From positions 999,501 through 1,063,500 of the forward strand of contig NZ_FUZU01000002.1 of NCBI RefSeq assembly GCF_900167975.1: a stretch of DNA of 64,000 bases, in the 5' to 3' direction. Shown here piece by piece: positions 44,926-53,494 of the stretch (positions within the stretch are counted from its first letter, which is position 1; each line of letters starts with the position of its first letter). Position numbers and translations under genes: made by a program. Under the pieces are notes generated by a model. The model did no database searches. It saw only the letters and a program-made list of their open reading frames with translations, and had not been told where the DNA came from. Origin of the DNA: Ohtaekwangia koreensis (lineage in GTDB: Bacteria; Bacteroidota; Bacteroidia; Cytophagales; Cyclobacteriaceae).

Positions 44926-46008
44926 TTATATATGTTTCAGTAGGAAGAAGGAAAAGTTTTTATTCATGTATTGATTGACGATCAACACAGACTTCAATCC
45001 TGAAAGATCACGCTCCTTATCGACTTTTAAGATCTCTGGCACCTGCTGATGTTTGAGTATAGATGCTCCCAGCCAAAGTGCGAAGGACGAAGCAGTACAA
45101 GACTCACCACATAAATGTTTGAATCGAACATGATATACTTCTTTGAAAAGGGTTTCTGAAAGAGTATTCATAATACGATCATATTCTACATCGCCGCTGG
45201 CGCCATCGATCCAAAGATCTATATCTTGTAGTGTAGTATTATTTGCAGCAAGAAATGAAGTGATACTTTCTGTTACAACTTCCGCGTTCGATGGATTATA
45301 TACAAACTGCATGTCGCGAAGTATACACCATGTAGTATCGGAAGCTTTACCAGACAACATAAAGAATGCAGCACCTTCTCCCTGAATGGAGCCTTTAGTT
45401 GTTGTTTTAAAAAGATCGAGATTTTGGATGTGCTCAGTCTTGAAATGGCTGGCACGTATACTCGCGAGGTATTGAACCTCAGCAGCTTCGTCAAAAGCAC
45501 CGATCAAAAAGTTGTGATCTTTATTTTCACGAAGGCGAAGTATAGCATCGTCCAATACATTTTCAAAGGCCAGGCCTTTGCTGACGTAGGTATTGTTATA
45601 GCCCATACATTTCACAGACAACGCAATTAGTCCAGCCAGTGCGTTATAAGTACTCTGCATGAAATACGTGGGCGTGAGTTGCTTCTCCTGTTGCTCTAAT
45701 AACTCACGAAGGAATTTTGCAGTCTCATCCAGAAATCCGTAGCCGGTTCCGGTAATTATACCGTCCGGGCTCTGGACCTTTGCATCGCGCATGCATATCG
45801 TTGCTGCTGTGAGGCCAATGCGTAACATCCGGTTCAACCTGCGTAACTGGATCGGGTTAATATAGTCTTTGAACTCTGGTGTGATACACCGCAGTACATT
45901 CTGATCATAGGAGGTAATCTCAGTCAAAAAAGAATTGTTGTCGAAAGTCTTCTGTGGAGAAAGTATACCTATGCCGTTGATATAATAATGTACTGGTTGC
46001 TCGCTCAT
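44926..46008 (-). CDS. Ketosynthase-like chain-length-factor homologue (no active-site Cys)
   Basis: A 360-residue thiolase-fold protein related to beta-ketoacyl synthases (INGIGILSPQKTF at the N-terminus, GSIQGEGAAFFMLSG mid-chain). Where the active KAS partner encoded upstream has TACSSSANTL, this protein reads SKGLAFENVL, so the Cys is lost, and the His motifs are degraded too. Such partners pair with an active ketosynthase and set chain length in type II polyketide, aryl polyene and flexirubin systems. It starts just after the stop of the KAS gene and ends the minus-strand cluster. Its role as heterodimer partner is inferred from context. Confidence 0.82.
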   Translation of the reverse strand: MSEQPVHYYINGIGILSPQKTFDNNSFLTEITSYDQNVLRCITPEFKDYINPIQLRRLNRMLRIGLTAATICMRDAKVQSPDGIITGTGYGFLDETAKFLRELLEQQEKQLTPTYFMQSTYNALAGLIALSVKCMGYNNTYVSKGLAFENVLDDAILRLRENKDHNFLIGAFDEAAEVQYLASIRASHFKTEHIQNLDLFKTTTKGSIQGEGAAFFMLSGKASDTTWCILRDMQFVYNPSNAEVVTESITSFLAANNTTLQDIDLWIDGASGDVEYDRIMNTLSETLFKEVYHVRFKHLCGESCTASSFALWLGASILKHQQVPEILKVDKERDLSGLKSVLIVNQYMNKNFSFFLLKHI

Positions 46009-46009
46009 A

Positions 46010-47218
46010 TTAAACCGATACTAATAATAAAGAAGATGTATTACCACCAAAACCGAATGAATTGGATAACACATTTCTGAGCACTTTGTTTTCTTTTAAT
46101 TGCTGAACCGGTGTTATTGACAGTTCAGGCATTTGATTTTTGAAATTCAGATTAGGCCAAACCTTTTGTTGTTGCAGGGCCATCAGGCAATATATAGCCT
46201 CTACACTTCCGGCAGCTGCCAGTGTATGGCCGGTATAGGGTTTGGTGGAACTGAAGTCTGGGACTTGTTCTCCAAATAGCCGTTGTATTCCTAATCCTTC
46301 AGAAAGATCATTGTTTTCTGTAGCTGTACCATGGGCATTGATATAGTCTACTTCTTCCGGAGATATACCAGCCATGGACAATGCTTGCTCCATCGCAAGG
46401 AAGGCACCTTTACCATCCGGCGATGATGCAGTCTGATGGAATGCATCGTTCGCATTACCGTATCCTTTTAATTCTGCTATCGGTGTTTTGCCGGATCGTG
46501 CTATAGCCTCTTCTGATTCGAGTACAATATAGGCTGCGCCTTCTCCGAGGTTAAGTCCTTTTCGTGTACTATCAAACGGCCTGCAATGTTCCGGATCCAG
46601 AATCATCAGGGAATTAAAACCGTTGATGGTAAATTTTGACAATGCTTCTGCGCCTCCGCAGATCACGCGATCAAGCTTTTTATATTTAATCAGCTGAGCA
46701 CCCTGCATTAATGTATTGGCAGAAGAAGAACATGCTGTACTGATCGTACCTATATATTTTTTTATACCGATGAAGTCTGCCATCCGTTCGCAGTGTTCAC
46801 CAGGATTGGCAGTATCCGTAAAGCGCACAAAGTCACCGCGCTGTTCCGGGTCCATCAACTCATAATAATATTTTTCGAATTCGCGGATGCCTCCATTGGT
46901 AGTGGCCGATAATAGCCCCGAAGACTTTACTTCTTCTTCTGAAAGTCCGGCCATTTTTATGGCCTCTTGCAAAGCCATTAAGCCTAACAATGTAGTGCGG
47001 GTAAATCCGATGTCGGCGGTTACGCCAACAGAAGTATATAATTGCTGATCGTGAATCTTTACTTCACATGCCGGTAGTGTTGTGCGATGAATCGTGTCCA
47101 ACACACTCAACTCACCATACCCGGCTTTGCGATGAACTAGCGCATGAAGATTTTCTGTCGCGTTTTTACCAAGTGATGTTATAATGCCATAGCCTGTGAT
47201 AAACACACGTTGGCTCAT
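46010..47218 (-). CDS. Beta-ketoacyl-ACP synthase (KAS II type)
   Basis: A 402-residue condensing enzyme. The catalytic Cys163 is in ISTACSSSANTL, the two His are in INAHGTATENND and KPYTGHTLAAAGS, and NSFGFGGNTSSLL is the C-terminal motif. It extends an acyl chain on ACP with malonyl units. The ACP gene upstream overlaps it by four bases, and the Cys-less homologue follows, the arrangement of a KS/CLF pair. It belongs to the DarA/DarB-containing cluster and so is expected to make the acyl precursor of a resorcinol or polyene product, not housekeeping fatty acids. Confidence 0.9.
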   Translation of the reverse strand: MSQRVFITGYGIITSLGKNATENLHALVHRKAGYGELSVLDTIHRTTLPACEVKIHDQQLYTSVGVTADIGFTRTTLLGLMALQEAIKMAGLSEEEVKSSGLLSATTNGGIREFEKYYYELMDPEQRGDFVRFTDTANPGEHCERMADFIGIKKYIGTISTACSSSANTLMQGAQLIKYKKLDRVICGGAEALSKFTINGFNSLMILDPEHCRPFDSTRKGLNLGEGAAYIVLESEEAIARSGKTPIAELKGYGNANDAFHQTASSPDGKGAFLAMEQALSMAGISPEEVDYINAHGTATENNDLSEGLGIQRLFGEQVPDFSSTKPYTGHTLAAAGSVEAIYCLMALQQQKVWPNLNFKNQMPELSITPVQQLKENKVLRNVLSNSFGFGGNTSSLLLVSV

Positions 47219-47487
47219 ACACGCGTACTGTTCTGATGTATATATTCTGCCATCGTGCGAATGCTTTGGAAAACATGGCGGCCTTCCTTCGGATCTTTTA
47301 ATTTGATGCCGTAGTTTTTATCAAGCAACACAACCAGTTCAAGCGAGTCGATAGAATCCAGTCCAAGGCCTTCTCCGAATAAAGGAGTATTCTCATTAAA
47401 TCCTTCCGGGAGCATATCTTCCAGATTCAATTGCTTGATCAGTTCTGCACGGAGTTCAACTACAAGTTCGTCTATCGTTTTCTTCAT
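47215..47487 (-). CDS. Acyl carrier protein of the resorcinol/polyene cluster
   Basis: A 90-residue carrier. The phosphopantetheine attachment site is Ser45 in GLGLDSIDSLELVVLLD, with the typical four-helix length. It carries the growing chain for the KAS pair encoded downstream. It overlaps the KAS gene by four bases and follows the ABC permease gene by 21 bp on the minus strand. A phosphopantetheinyl transferase gene is not in the window. Confidence 0.92.
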   Translation of the reverse strand: MKKTIDELVVELRAELIKQLNLEDMLPEGFNENTPLFGEGLGLDSIDSLELVVLLDKNYGIKLKDPKEGRHVFQSIRTMAEYIHQNSTRV

Positions 47488-47508
47488 GAATGGGGGTTTA
47501 ATATTCAG

Positions 47509-48780
47509 TTATAAAATGGTTCTTGATTTATGGATGATAACACTGATAAATAAAGTTACCAGTGAGAACCCCGTTAATCGCAATACGTTTGGCAGAATGG
47601 TTTGTATAGATGCCTGACGTAAAAATAAGTCATTAAAAGATTCCAGTCCCCAACTCATAGGAGAAAATCGGCTGATGGTTTGTAAAATCTCGGGCATCAC
47701 GTATACCGGAACCCAAACACCACCAATAGCGGAAAGGATTACCACAGAGACCGATCCGAATGAGAGCGCCTGTTGTGGCGTACGGAAATAGACCGCGATC
47801 AATACGCCGTATCCAGTGGCGGCCATGGCTACCGAACAAGCAATGAGCAGGATTCCTGCAATGTTACTGCCCAGCACGAGTTTACTCAGCCCGAGCAGCG
47901 GCATGATATAGATGCCAACAGCAATCATCAATACAAACTGCAGGAGGCAGATCATAAAGTAAAAAGCGAATTTTCCTGAGATCACCGGAAATTGTGATCC
48001 TGAAATCAGTCGTAACCGAAGTAGACTTCCTTCTTCACGTTCTTTAATAAAATTCCCGGCCAACGGGTATAAAATAAAAAACATGGCAAACATGGTCCAT
48101 GCTGGTACATTGTGCTGCACCGAGTTAAGCATTAAGCCTTGGTATTTTTTTTCAGACGCGTACTGCTCTTTTACCTGTATAATATCGGTCAGGCTCACCT
48201 TTGTTTTCTTTACATCTGCGCGGCCTTCACTTAACTGATTCTGCAATTCATCAAGGATCCATTGTGCCTGAATGCCTGCTATAATTTTTTGTACACCACC
48301 CGTAAGGGTCTGCTTATAGTTTGATTTGATAGCCGGATCAAAAAGAATTTTTATACCGATCGCGTTCATGTCCACAGAATCCTTTGAAGCTTCAGCCAAG
48401 CCGAAGTTGGAAAACACTTCGATGATTAACTGTTTCGTTTTTTCGCGCAACGTTTCACTGGAGTTGGCAGGTATAACAATGGCTGCTTTAAACGCTCCGG
48501 CCTGAATAAGTTTTTTTACTTCGGCTGTATCGGTTTTAACAACCAGGTTTACATTGGGAGAAGAATCAAAAGCCTGCTTTACTTTAGCGCTCAATGAATC
48601 TGCATCCTGATCTACGAAGAGTACATCCAGCTTCACTTCCTGGTAATCGCGGAATGGAGCATCCTGTACCAGCGCCATAACGATCACCAGCGCAAGCGGC
48701 ATAATAAAGATGAGTGCCAGGCCACCGGGATCGCGGATCAGCAACAGGAATTCTTTATATATAGTGGCCAGTGTTTTCAA
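47509..48780 (-). CDS. ABC-2 type exporter permease
   Basis: A 423-residue permease with a first helix at about 22-40 (GLALIFIMPLALVIVMALV), a large external domain (about 45-240) and five further helices in the C-terminal half, including FAMFFILYPLAGNFIKEREEGSLLRLRL. This is the MdtB/YhhJ-like layout for export of lipids or drugs. It is coupled to its ATPase gene (overlap of four bases). In this cluster it may carry the resorcinol or polyene product to the outer membrane. Confidence 0.9.
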   Translation of the reverse strand: MKTLATIYKEFLLLIRDPGGLALIFIMPLALVIVMALVQDAPFRDYQEVKLDVLFVDQDADSLSAKVKQAFDSSPNVNLVVKTDTAEVKKLIQAGAFKAAIVIPANSSETLREKTKQLIIEVFSNFGLAEASKDSVDMNAIGIKILFDPAIKSNYKQTLTGGVQKIIAGIQAQWILDELQNQLSEGRADVKKTKVSLTDIIQVKEQYASEKKYQGLMLNSVQHNVPAWTMFAMFFILYPLAGNFIKEREEGSLLRLRLISGSQFPVISGKFAFYFMICLLQFVLMIAVGIYIMPLLGLSKLVLGSNIAGILLIACSVAMAATGYGVLIAVYFRTPQQALSFGSVSVVILSAIGGVWVPVYVMPEILQTISRFSPMSWGLESFNDLFLRQASIQTILPNVLRLTGFSLVTLFISVIIHKSRTIL

Positions 48781-49526
48781 TCGCGAATATTTTTGCCGGT
48801 TAATTTCAGGAACAACTGTTCAAGATTCTGACAATCGGGATGCGCTCCCATAATGTTTGTGCGGGTACCTTCGGTGATCAACGTTCCTTCGTCAATGATA
48901 CCGAGGTGTGAACAGATTCGTTCGGCTTCTTCCAATACATGTGAAGAGTATATAATGGTAGTGCCCTCGCTTTTCAGATCCTTTAAAAAATCAAGGATCA
49001 TGTTACGTGATTGGACGTCTACCCCGGCCGTTGGTTCATCGAGTATAACTAATTTAGGCTGGTGAAGTAAAGCGGCCATTAGGTTCAGGCGTCTCTTCAT
49101 TCCTCCTGAGAATGTATGGACTATCTTTTTAGATTTTTCAGTAAGCCCGAATATGTGCAGATACTTGTCGATCTGTGAACGGATCATCGCTCCAGGCATA
49201 CCATACATGCGACCGAAGTAAAAAAGATTTTCGTAAGCAGTAAGGGTCGGGAACAATGCAATCTCTTGTGAGGCTACACCTATCTTTTGTCTGATCTCCG
49301 TGCCTTGCTCCTGCATGTTCATGCCGAGTACATTTACAGTGCCCGCGTCTGGTCGCATCAGCCCACACAGCATCATTACTGTAGTAGATTTACCAGCACC
49401 GTTCGGACCGAGTAAACCATATACCGCGCCTTCAGGAATCTGAAGAGATAAATTAGAGACAGCAGCTTTATTGGTTTTAGGATACTGCTTCGTGAGGCCA
49501 TCGAGTCGAACTGCGCTTGTGCTCAT
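48777..49526 (-). CDS. ABC exporter ATPase subunit
   Basis: A 249-residue ATPase with Walker A GPNGAGKSTTVMML (about 39-52), Q-loop ASQEIALFPTLTAYENLFYFGRM, signature FSGGMKRRLNLMAALLH, Walker B LVILDEPTAGVD and switch His in YSSHVLEEAERI. It is the partner of the permease encoded next, with which it shares four bases; it also overlaps the upstream BtrH-like gene by four bases. It powers export of the cluster product. Confidence 0.93.
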   Translation of the reverse strand: MSTSAVRLDGLTKQYPKTNKAAVSNLSLQIPEGAVYGLLGPNGAGKSTTVMMLCGLMRPDAGTVNVLGMNMQEQGTEIRQKIGVASQEIALFPTLTAYENLFYFGRMYGMPGAMIRSQIDKYLHIFGLTEKSKKIVHTFSGGMKRRLNLMAALLHQPKLVILDEPTAGVDVQSRNMILDFLKDLKSEGTTIIYSSHVLEEAERICSHLGIIDEGTLITEGTRTNIMGAHPDCQNLEQLFLKLTGKNIRD

Positions 49527-50530
49527 TTTGACCGACTCACTTCGTATAGTTCATTAAATATAGCCTGCTCTTGTTGTGAGCATTCTTCGAGTATGTCGCC
49601 AAGCTCAGCAAAAGTCTTTGTGTCTGATTTACGGTTTTTGCAAACACGACCAGCATAGTATGCGAAGTCACGAAGCTTATCTCCGCTCTTGGTGAGTTGC
49701 TTGGAAAGATCGATGAGCTTATCGTTGTTAAGCTTTTGACCAGCCTGATCCAGGAAGGCTGCATATATAAAACGGAAGCCTGCACCACCTGTGCCGATCT
49801 CTTCCTGCATGCGGATGAGATTGCCAAGCCATAATATAGCTTTACGATCCCCTATGCGCTCAGGCCATTTGCGCATACGACCCGCCAGGTATTTCATTCC
49901 TTTCGTGCCCACCAACGGCATGGGTATACGCGTCATGTGGTCGCTGGTTTGTTTGATACCGGTCCATAGTGCCTTCTCAGTGTTAAACTCTCCCGGCACT
50001 TGCAACGGATAGTACATACGCCCGCTGGGCTCTGGCATGCCTTTGGCAAAACGTGCACGCGCCAGATCTTCATATGAAATTTCGGTTGTTGTTTCCATTA
50101 CCGGATCACTTACCAGGTAGCGGCCATTTTCTTTTCCGAAAACAATAATGTTATGTGCATTGAAGTGGAAGCGATACGCTGCCGGGAGATAGTCCAGAAA
50201 GAAAACAGAAGTAAGCATACCAACAGGTTGGCCTTTGTCCAGCATTTGGTCTAACGCATCCATTGCCTTCGCAGGATTGGAAAACTTTTTGCGTTCTATT
50301 TTGATCCCGATACGATCTGAAAATCTTTTAAAAATCTGTCCTGGCCAGATACGATACGCAACCCCTGGAATTCCATTCACCCGAACAAAAGGCAAATATG
50401 TGAAGAACAGTCCCGAGCCGATACCAAATACCATAGGCTCATCGAACTCCAGTCCATGGAACCGGAGCAAGTTAGACACAACGCCATTTTCGCAATGGGC
50501 TGATTGTTTATGATTGAAATTAACGGTCAT
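49523..50530 (-). CDS. BtrH N-terminal domain protein (cysteine acyl-transferase/peptidase-like)
   Basis: A 335-residue protein. Residues 8-15 (KQSAHCENGV region) carry Cys13 in the position of the BtrH/C39-like nucleophile, and FHFNAHNIIVFGKENGRYLVSDP holds the His and Asp of a papain-like triad (about 125-145). The second half (about 175-335) is helical, DUF4872-like. In butirosin biosynthesis BtrH moves an acyl group from an ACP onto an amine. Here a similar ACP-to-acceptor transfer, for example joining an acyl chain to another molecule, is plausible. It overlaps its neighbours on both sides, so it is integral to the operon. Confidence 0.8.
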   Translation of the reverse strand: MTVNFNHKQSAHCENGVVSNLLRFHGLEFDEPMVFGIGSGLFFTYLPFVRVNGIPGVAYRIWPGQIFKRFSDRIGIKIERKKFSNPAKAMDALDQMLDKGQPVGMLTSVFFLDYLPAAYRFHFNAHNIIVFGKENGRYLVSDPVMETTTEISYEDLARARFAKGMPEPSGRMYYPLQVPGEFNTEKALWTGIKQTSDHMTRIPMPLVGTKGMKYLAGRMRKWPERIGDRKAILWLGNLIRMQEEIGTGGAGFRFIYAAFLDQAGQKLNNDKLIDLSKQLTKSGDKLRDFAYYAGRVCKNRKSDTKTFAELGDILEECSQQEQAIFNELYEVSRSK

Positions 50531-50939
50531 TTTTTTTGAGTCTTTCGATATCGGTTAATTCTTCTACAGAGATGCGGAATGTATAGGCATACTTCTCGAG
50601 TTGTTTTTTGCTAAGCCGGTTAAAGAAAAAAGGCTTGCAGTGCAGGCGTACCATAAAACCAAAGGTGGAAGCATACGCTGCTACCATGCCGGTGGTCATT
50701 ATATTTTTTTTGATCCAGTAAAGCAAAGGACTTGCTTTACCATCGATTACTTTCTTGCGAGCTGTTTCTACTTCATCGTTCACAACATCCCAGGCTTGTT
50801 GCATGGCAACTGTTTCGGGCTCCCAGCCGATGCTGTTTACCTTTACATAGTTGCCTTTTTCGTCCGTAGCATAATATAGCTTTGCCAGTTTTCCCTCGTT
50901 GAGGTTTTCCTGATCCTGGGGTACTTGTTCCTGTTTCAT
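50520..50939 (-). CDS. Conserved small protein of the resorcinol/flexirubin-type cluster, unknown function
   Basis: A 139-residue protein from MKQEQVPQDQ. An alternative ATG at 50963 lies in a palindrome (50955-50977) and is less likely. It has KLYYATDEKGNYVKVNSIGWEPE, a helical segment WDVVNDEVETARKKVIDG and a hydrophobic patch (MTTGMVAAYASTFGFMV), then a basic end. I recognise no domain. It could be a membrane-associated adaptor or chaperone for the cluster enzymes. It overlaps the BtrH-like gene by 11 bases and lies 112 bp after the DarB-like gene, a gap with repeated TAACG boxes. Confidence 0.75.
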   Translation of the reverse strand: MKQEQVPQDQENLNEGKLAKLYYATDEKGNYVKVNSIGWEPETVAMQQAWDVVNDEVETARKKVIDGKASPLLYWIKKNIMTTGMVAAYASTFGFMVRLHCKPFFFNRLSKKQLEKYAYTFRISVEELTDIERLKKNDR

Positions 50940-50954
50940 AGAGGGGATTTTTTC

Positions 50955-51045
50955 CGTTAACAATGTTATAGTTAACGTTATCTGTTTAGCAGGTAATTAT
51001 ACCAAACAAATAACGGTTCTATAGGTCTATTAACAATTAACGGTT
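50955..51045. promoter_or_regulatory. Array of TAACG half-sites with a perfect CGTTAAC/GTTAACG palindrome
   Basis: CGTTAAC (50955-50961) and GTTAACG (50971-50977) form a 7-bp inverted repeat with a 9-bp spacer. TAACGGTT occurs twice more, at 51011-51018 and 51038-51045. This lies between the DarB-like gene and the small-protein gene of the same operon. It may be an operator for an internal promoter. The binding protein is unknown. Confidence 0.5.
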
Positions 51046-51051
51046 ACACGC

Positions 51052-52191
51052 TTACACTACTGTGAGCATGATGTAGCCGTAATTGAAACGTGCACTTTCA
51101 GGAATCATCATCCAAAGCGTATCACCCTTCTTCAATCTGCCTGAATTGAATAATTCTTCAAGCATCAACAACGGAGACGCTGCACCCACATTACCGACCC
51201 ACGTGAGGTTTGTGAACCATTTGGATGAAGGTATATTCATACCCAGAAGTTCTAACTCCTTGGCTATACGAGATCCAAAATACTGTGATGAGAGATGTGG
51301 AAGAAAGTATGTTATTTTATCGATATCAAACTTCTTCTTTTCTACCAGTTCTTTCATAAACTCACCGCCTTTTTTAACGATGAACTCGCCCAGTAATTTG
51401 GTATCTTGTTTAAGTGCGAAGGCAGATTCGCCAGCCCACTGATCTTGCTCAAGATCATTCCAGCCAATGAAGTTTCCTGCCTCATCTTTTATAGCACCTG
51501 CATACATGCAGGCAGGTAATAAATGTGCGTATGAACGTTGCTCGATCCACTCGATCTTCAAAGAGAGTCCGTCAGCATTGGGTTTGTCTTTCAGTAATGC
51601 CGCAGCAGCACCATCAGACAACATGAAGCGCAGAAAATCTTTTTCAAATGCGATCATGCCATCGCCTTCCAACTGTGCTACTTTCTCAGCCTCTTCTTTG
51701 AAGAATTTTGCCTGCATCCATTTTGAGAAGCGCTCAGATCCTGTACATACAGCATTCTCGGTGTTACCGGAGAGTACAGAAAGATATCCGAACTTGAGTG
51801 CTTGTATACCAGCGCTGCACGACCCCGAAGCGGTGTTGATCTCAACAGGGTTTCCTCCCAATTCTCCATGTACCATGGCCGCATGTGGTGGAAGCAATTG
51901 ATCAGGGGTAGTTGTACCACATGATAAAAGTTCTATATCAGCTTGCTTGAAATTCTCATCAAGAAGTTTTTCAATCGCTAACCGCGTCAGGTTCGTATTG
52001 GTATGCGTTGTCTTTCCTTCCTTATCAAAAGAATAATAGCGGGTTTTGATTTGGTTATTACGCAGGATCAAAGGTCTCGCTTTCGATGGCTGGTTATTGA
52101 TCAACCCGAGAATCTTTTCTATATCATCATTCGATACCGCTTCGTTCGGGTAATAGCTTGCTAATTTTGTAATGTAAACACTCCTATTCAT
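51052..52191 (-). CDS. darB: Beta-ketoacyl-ACP synthase III-like ketosynthase (DarB-type)
   Basis: A 379-residue KAS III-fold enzyme. Cys125 in NTASGSCSAGIQALKFG, a His in FLPHLSSQYFG (about 299) and an Asn in VGNVGAASP (about 338) make the catalytic triad. The protein is longer than FabH and resembles DarB, which condenses two beta-keto acyl chains in dialkylresorcinol synthesis. A DarA-like gene precedes it by about 180 bp on the same strand. Together they would make the resorcinol ring. The gap to the next gene holds the TAACG array. Confidence 0.85.
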   Translation of the reverse strand: MNRSVYITKLASYYPNEAVSNDDIEKILGLINNQPSKARPLILRNNQIKTRYYSFDKEGKTTHTNTNLTRLAIEKLLDENFKQADIELLSCGTTTPDQLLPPHAAMVHGELGGNPVEINTASGSCSAGIQALKFGYLSVLSGNTENAVCTGSERFSKWMQAKFFKEEAEKVAQLEGDGMIAFEKDFLRFMLSDGAAAALLKDKPNADGLSLKIEWIEQRSYAHLLPACMYAGAIKDEAGNFIGWNDLEQDQWAGESAFALKQDTKLLGEFIVKKGGEFMKELVEKKKFDIDKITYFLPHLSSQYFGSRIAKELELLGMNIPSSKWFTNLTWVGNVGAASPLLMLEELFNSGRLKKGDTLWMMIPESARFNYGYIMLTVV

Positions 52192-52371
52192 TCTCTATGG
52201 TATGCGTTTTATATATACAGATTTTATTTTTGAATTTGAGCCCGAAAGTACTTCATTCTCTGTAAAATTTAAAACTTCAGACCGCGTCTCGTACCGTTGA
52301 TAACATTCTATTAAACTTCTTTTGGTACAGTTGTATGATTCACTTGTTTTTTAGAAGCAGTCTGATGTGTA

Positions 52372-53292
52372 TTATTTTTTGCGTAATGAATTCTGCTTAA
52401 AATATTCTACATCCAGTACCAACTCTTTTCGCTTTACAGTGAGCAAAATTTTGGATAATAACCACAGCAACGGAGAAAGAAAAAATATAGCTGTCGGTAA
52501 GAGGTACATGAATATATAGACCCGGATTTTACGGCCTGTAGAATGCAGGGCACCACCTGAAGCTATAAATTTTGACCACACGGAAAAAGCTTTTTGTCCG
52601 CGTCTCTCCATTAATACAAGATTCGGTTTTATTTCAATGGCACCTTCCTGAAGAAGCTGTGATTGAAGCGTAGTAAAATCATTTGCAGTAAGATGTTCAT
52701 TGATCTGTTTTCCGAATGCTTCAGCATGTTCCACATCCTGATTGGACACGCCTGCTTGCGGAAAAAACCAGAAAGGTTTACGATCGCCAGTAAACATCCA
52801 GCGTAAAATTGTAATAAGACTTGTAAGATTACCCGAGCGATCTGCAAGTGCGATGTGTCCTACTAGGTTTGCTTTTGCATCCAGCAGACGCTGCTTCACT
52901 TTTTCCTGTGCACCAAGCCACATGTTACGACATCCTAAAATGGTAACGACTGGCTTGTTCTGCAGGATTTTTTTTGCTTCATCATTTTGAAGGAAAGAAC
53001 TCACAGGACGTGATGGTGTCAGGAACCACGGCTGATAGCCAATGATGACAAGATCATATCCATCGAGCGCCTTGCCTGACAGAGGTTTTAGTGCTAAAGG
53101 TTTTTGTGAAAATGTTTCGGGAAATGCATTGAAGAACTGAAATGCACTCCAGGGAAATGGAAATTTTTCTTCTGGCTGAATTTCTTCAAAGTGGACCATG
53201 TGGCCCGCACTGACAAATGGTTTTGCCAGAGATTGAAGTATGGACAACTGTTGACCAGACTGGGTGTAATATACAATCAGGACTTTTTTCAT
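52372..53292 (-). CDS. darA: Dialkylresorcinol condensing enzyme-like protein (DarA-type)
   Basis: A 306-residue protein from ATG 53292; a TTG one codon earlier is ignored. The N-terminal KKVLIVYYTQSGQQLSILQSL is a flavodoxin-like phosphate loop, YDLVIIGYQPWFLTPSRPVSSFL and VTILGCRNMWLGAQEKVK fit the flavoprotein fold, and a C-terminal hydrophobic hairpin (about 250-285, YIFMYLLPTAIFFLSPLLWLL) anchors it in the membrane. This matches proteins annotated as dialkylresorcinol condensing enzyme DarA, whose partner DarB is encoded next. It starts six bases after a 38-codon ORF. The family call rests on overall resemblance. Confidence 0.75.
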   Translation of the reverse strand: MKKVLIVYYTQSGQQLSILQSLAKPFVSAGHMVHFEEIQPEEKFPFPWSAFQFFNAFPETFSQKPLALKPLSGKALDGYDLVIIGYQPWFLTPSRPVSSFLQNDEAKKILQNKPVVTILGCRNMWLGAQEKVKQRLLDAKANLVGHIALADRSGNLTSLITILRWMFTGDRKPFWFFPQAGVSNQDVEHAEAFGKQINEHLTANDFTTLQSQLLQEGAIEIKPNLVLMERRGQKAFSVWSKFIASGGALHSTGRKIRVYIFMYLLPTAIFFLSPLLWLLSKILLTVKRKELVLDVEYFKQNSLRKK

Positions 53293-53298
53293 CAAGGT

Positions 53299-53415
53299 TC
53301 AGTAGGTAAAGGGTGCAAAGTTATATTTTTTTAACAGTTTTTCCGTCTGCTCCTGAGGGGCTTTCGTTTTTTGACGAGAGCGAGTTTTCGGGTGTCCACC
53401 AGCGAACATTTTCAT
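53299..53415 (-). CDS. Unannotated 38-aa basic peptide coupled to the darA-like gene
   Basis: The ORF begins with ATG at 53415-53413 (MKMFAGGHPKTR) and ends with TGA six bases before the darA ATG. The product is basic in its first half and ends EKLLKKYNFAPFTY, with a plausible amphipathic helix. Codon choice is like that of neighbouring genes. A TAATATTTG sequence, close to the -7 consensus, lies about 15 bp upstream of the start. It may be a leader ORF for translational coupling or a functional micro-protein. No homologue is known to me. Confidence 0.5.
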   Translation of the reverse strand: MKMFAGGHPKTRSRQKTKAPQEQTEKLLKKYNFAPFTY

Positions 53416-53494
53416 GGATGAAGAGATGTCGCAAATATTAACTTATACATCCTGACCCATAACTAACATTCGAACACCCCGAATGTATGCTCAT

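Noticed and set aside
53466-53486. ACATTCG/CGAATGT inverted repeat as a terminator
   Set aside because: It has no T-run and lies beside a clear terminator; possibly an operator, but unsupported.
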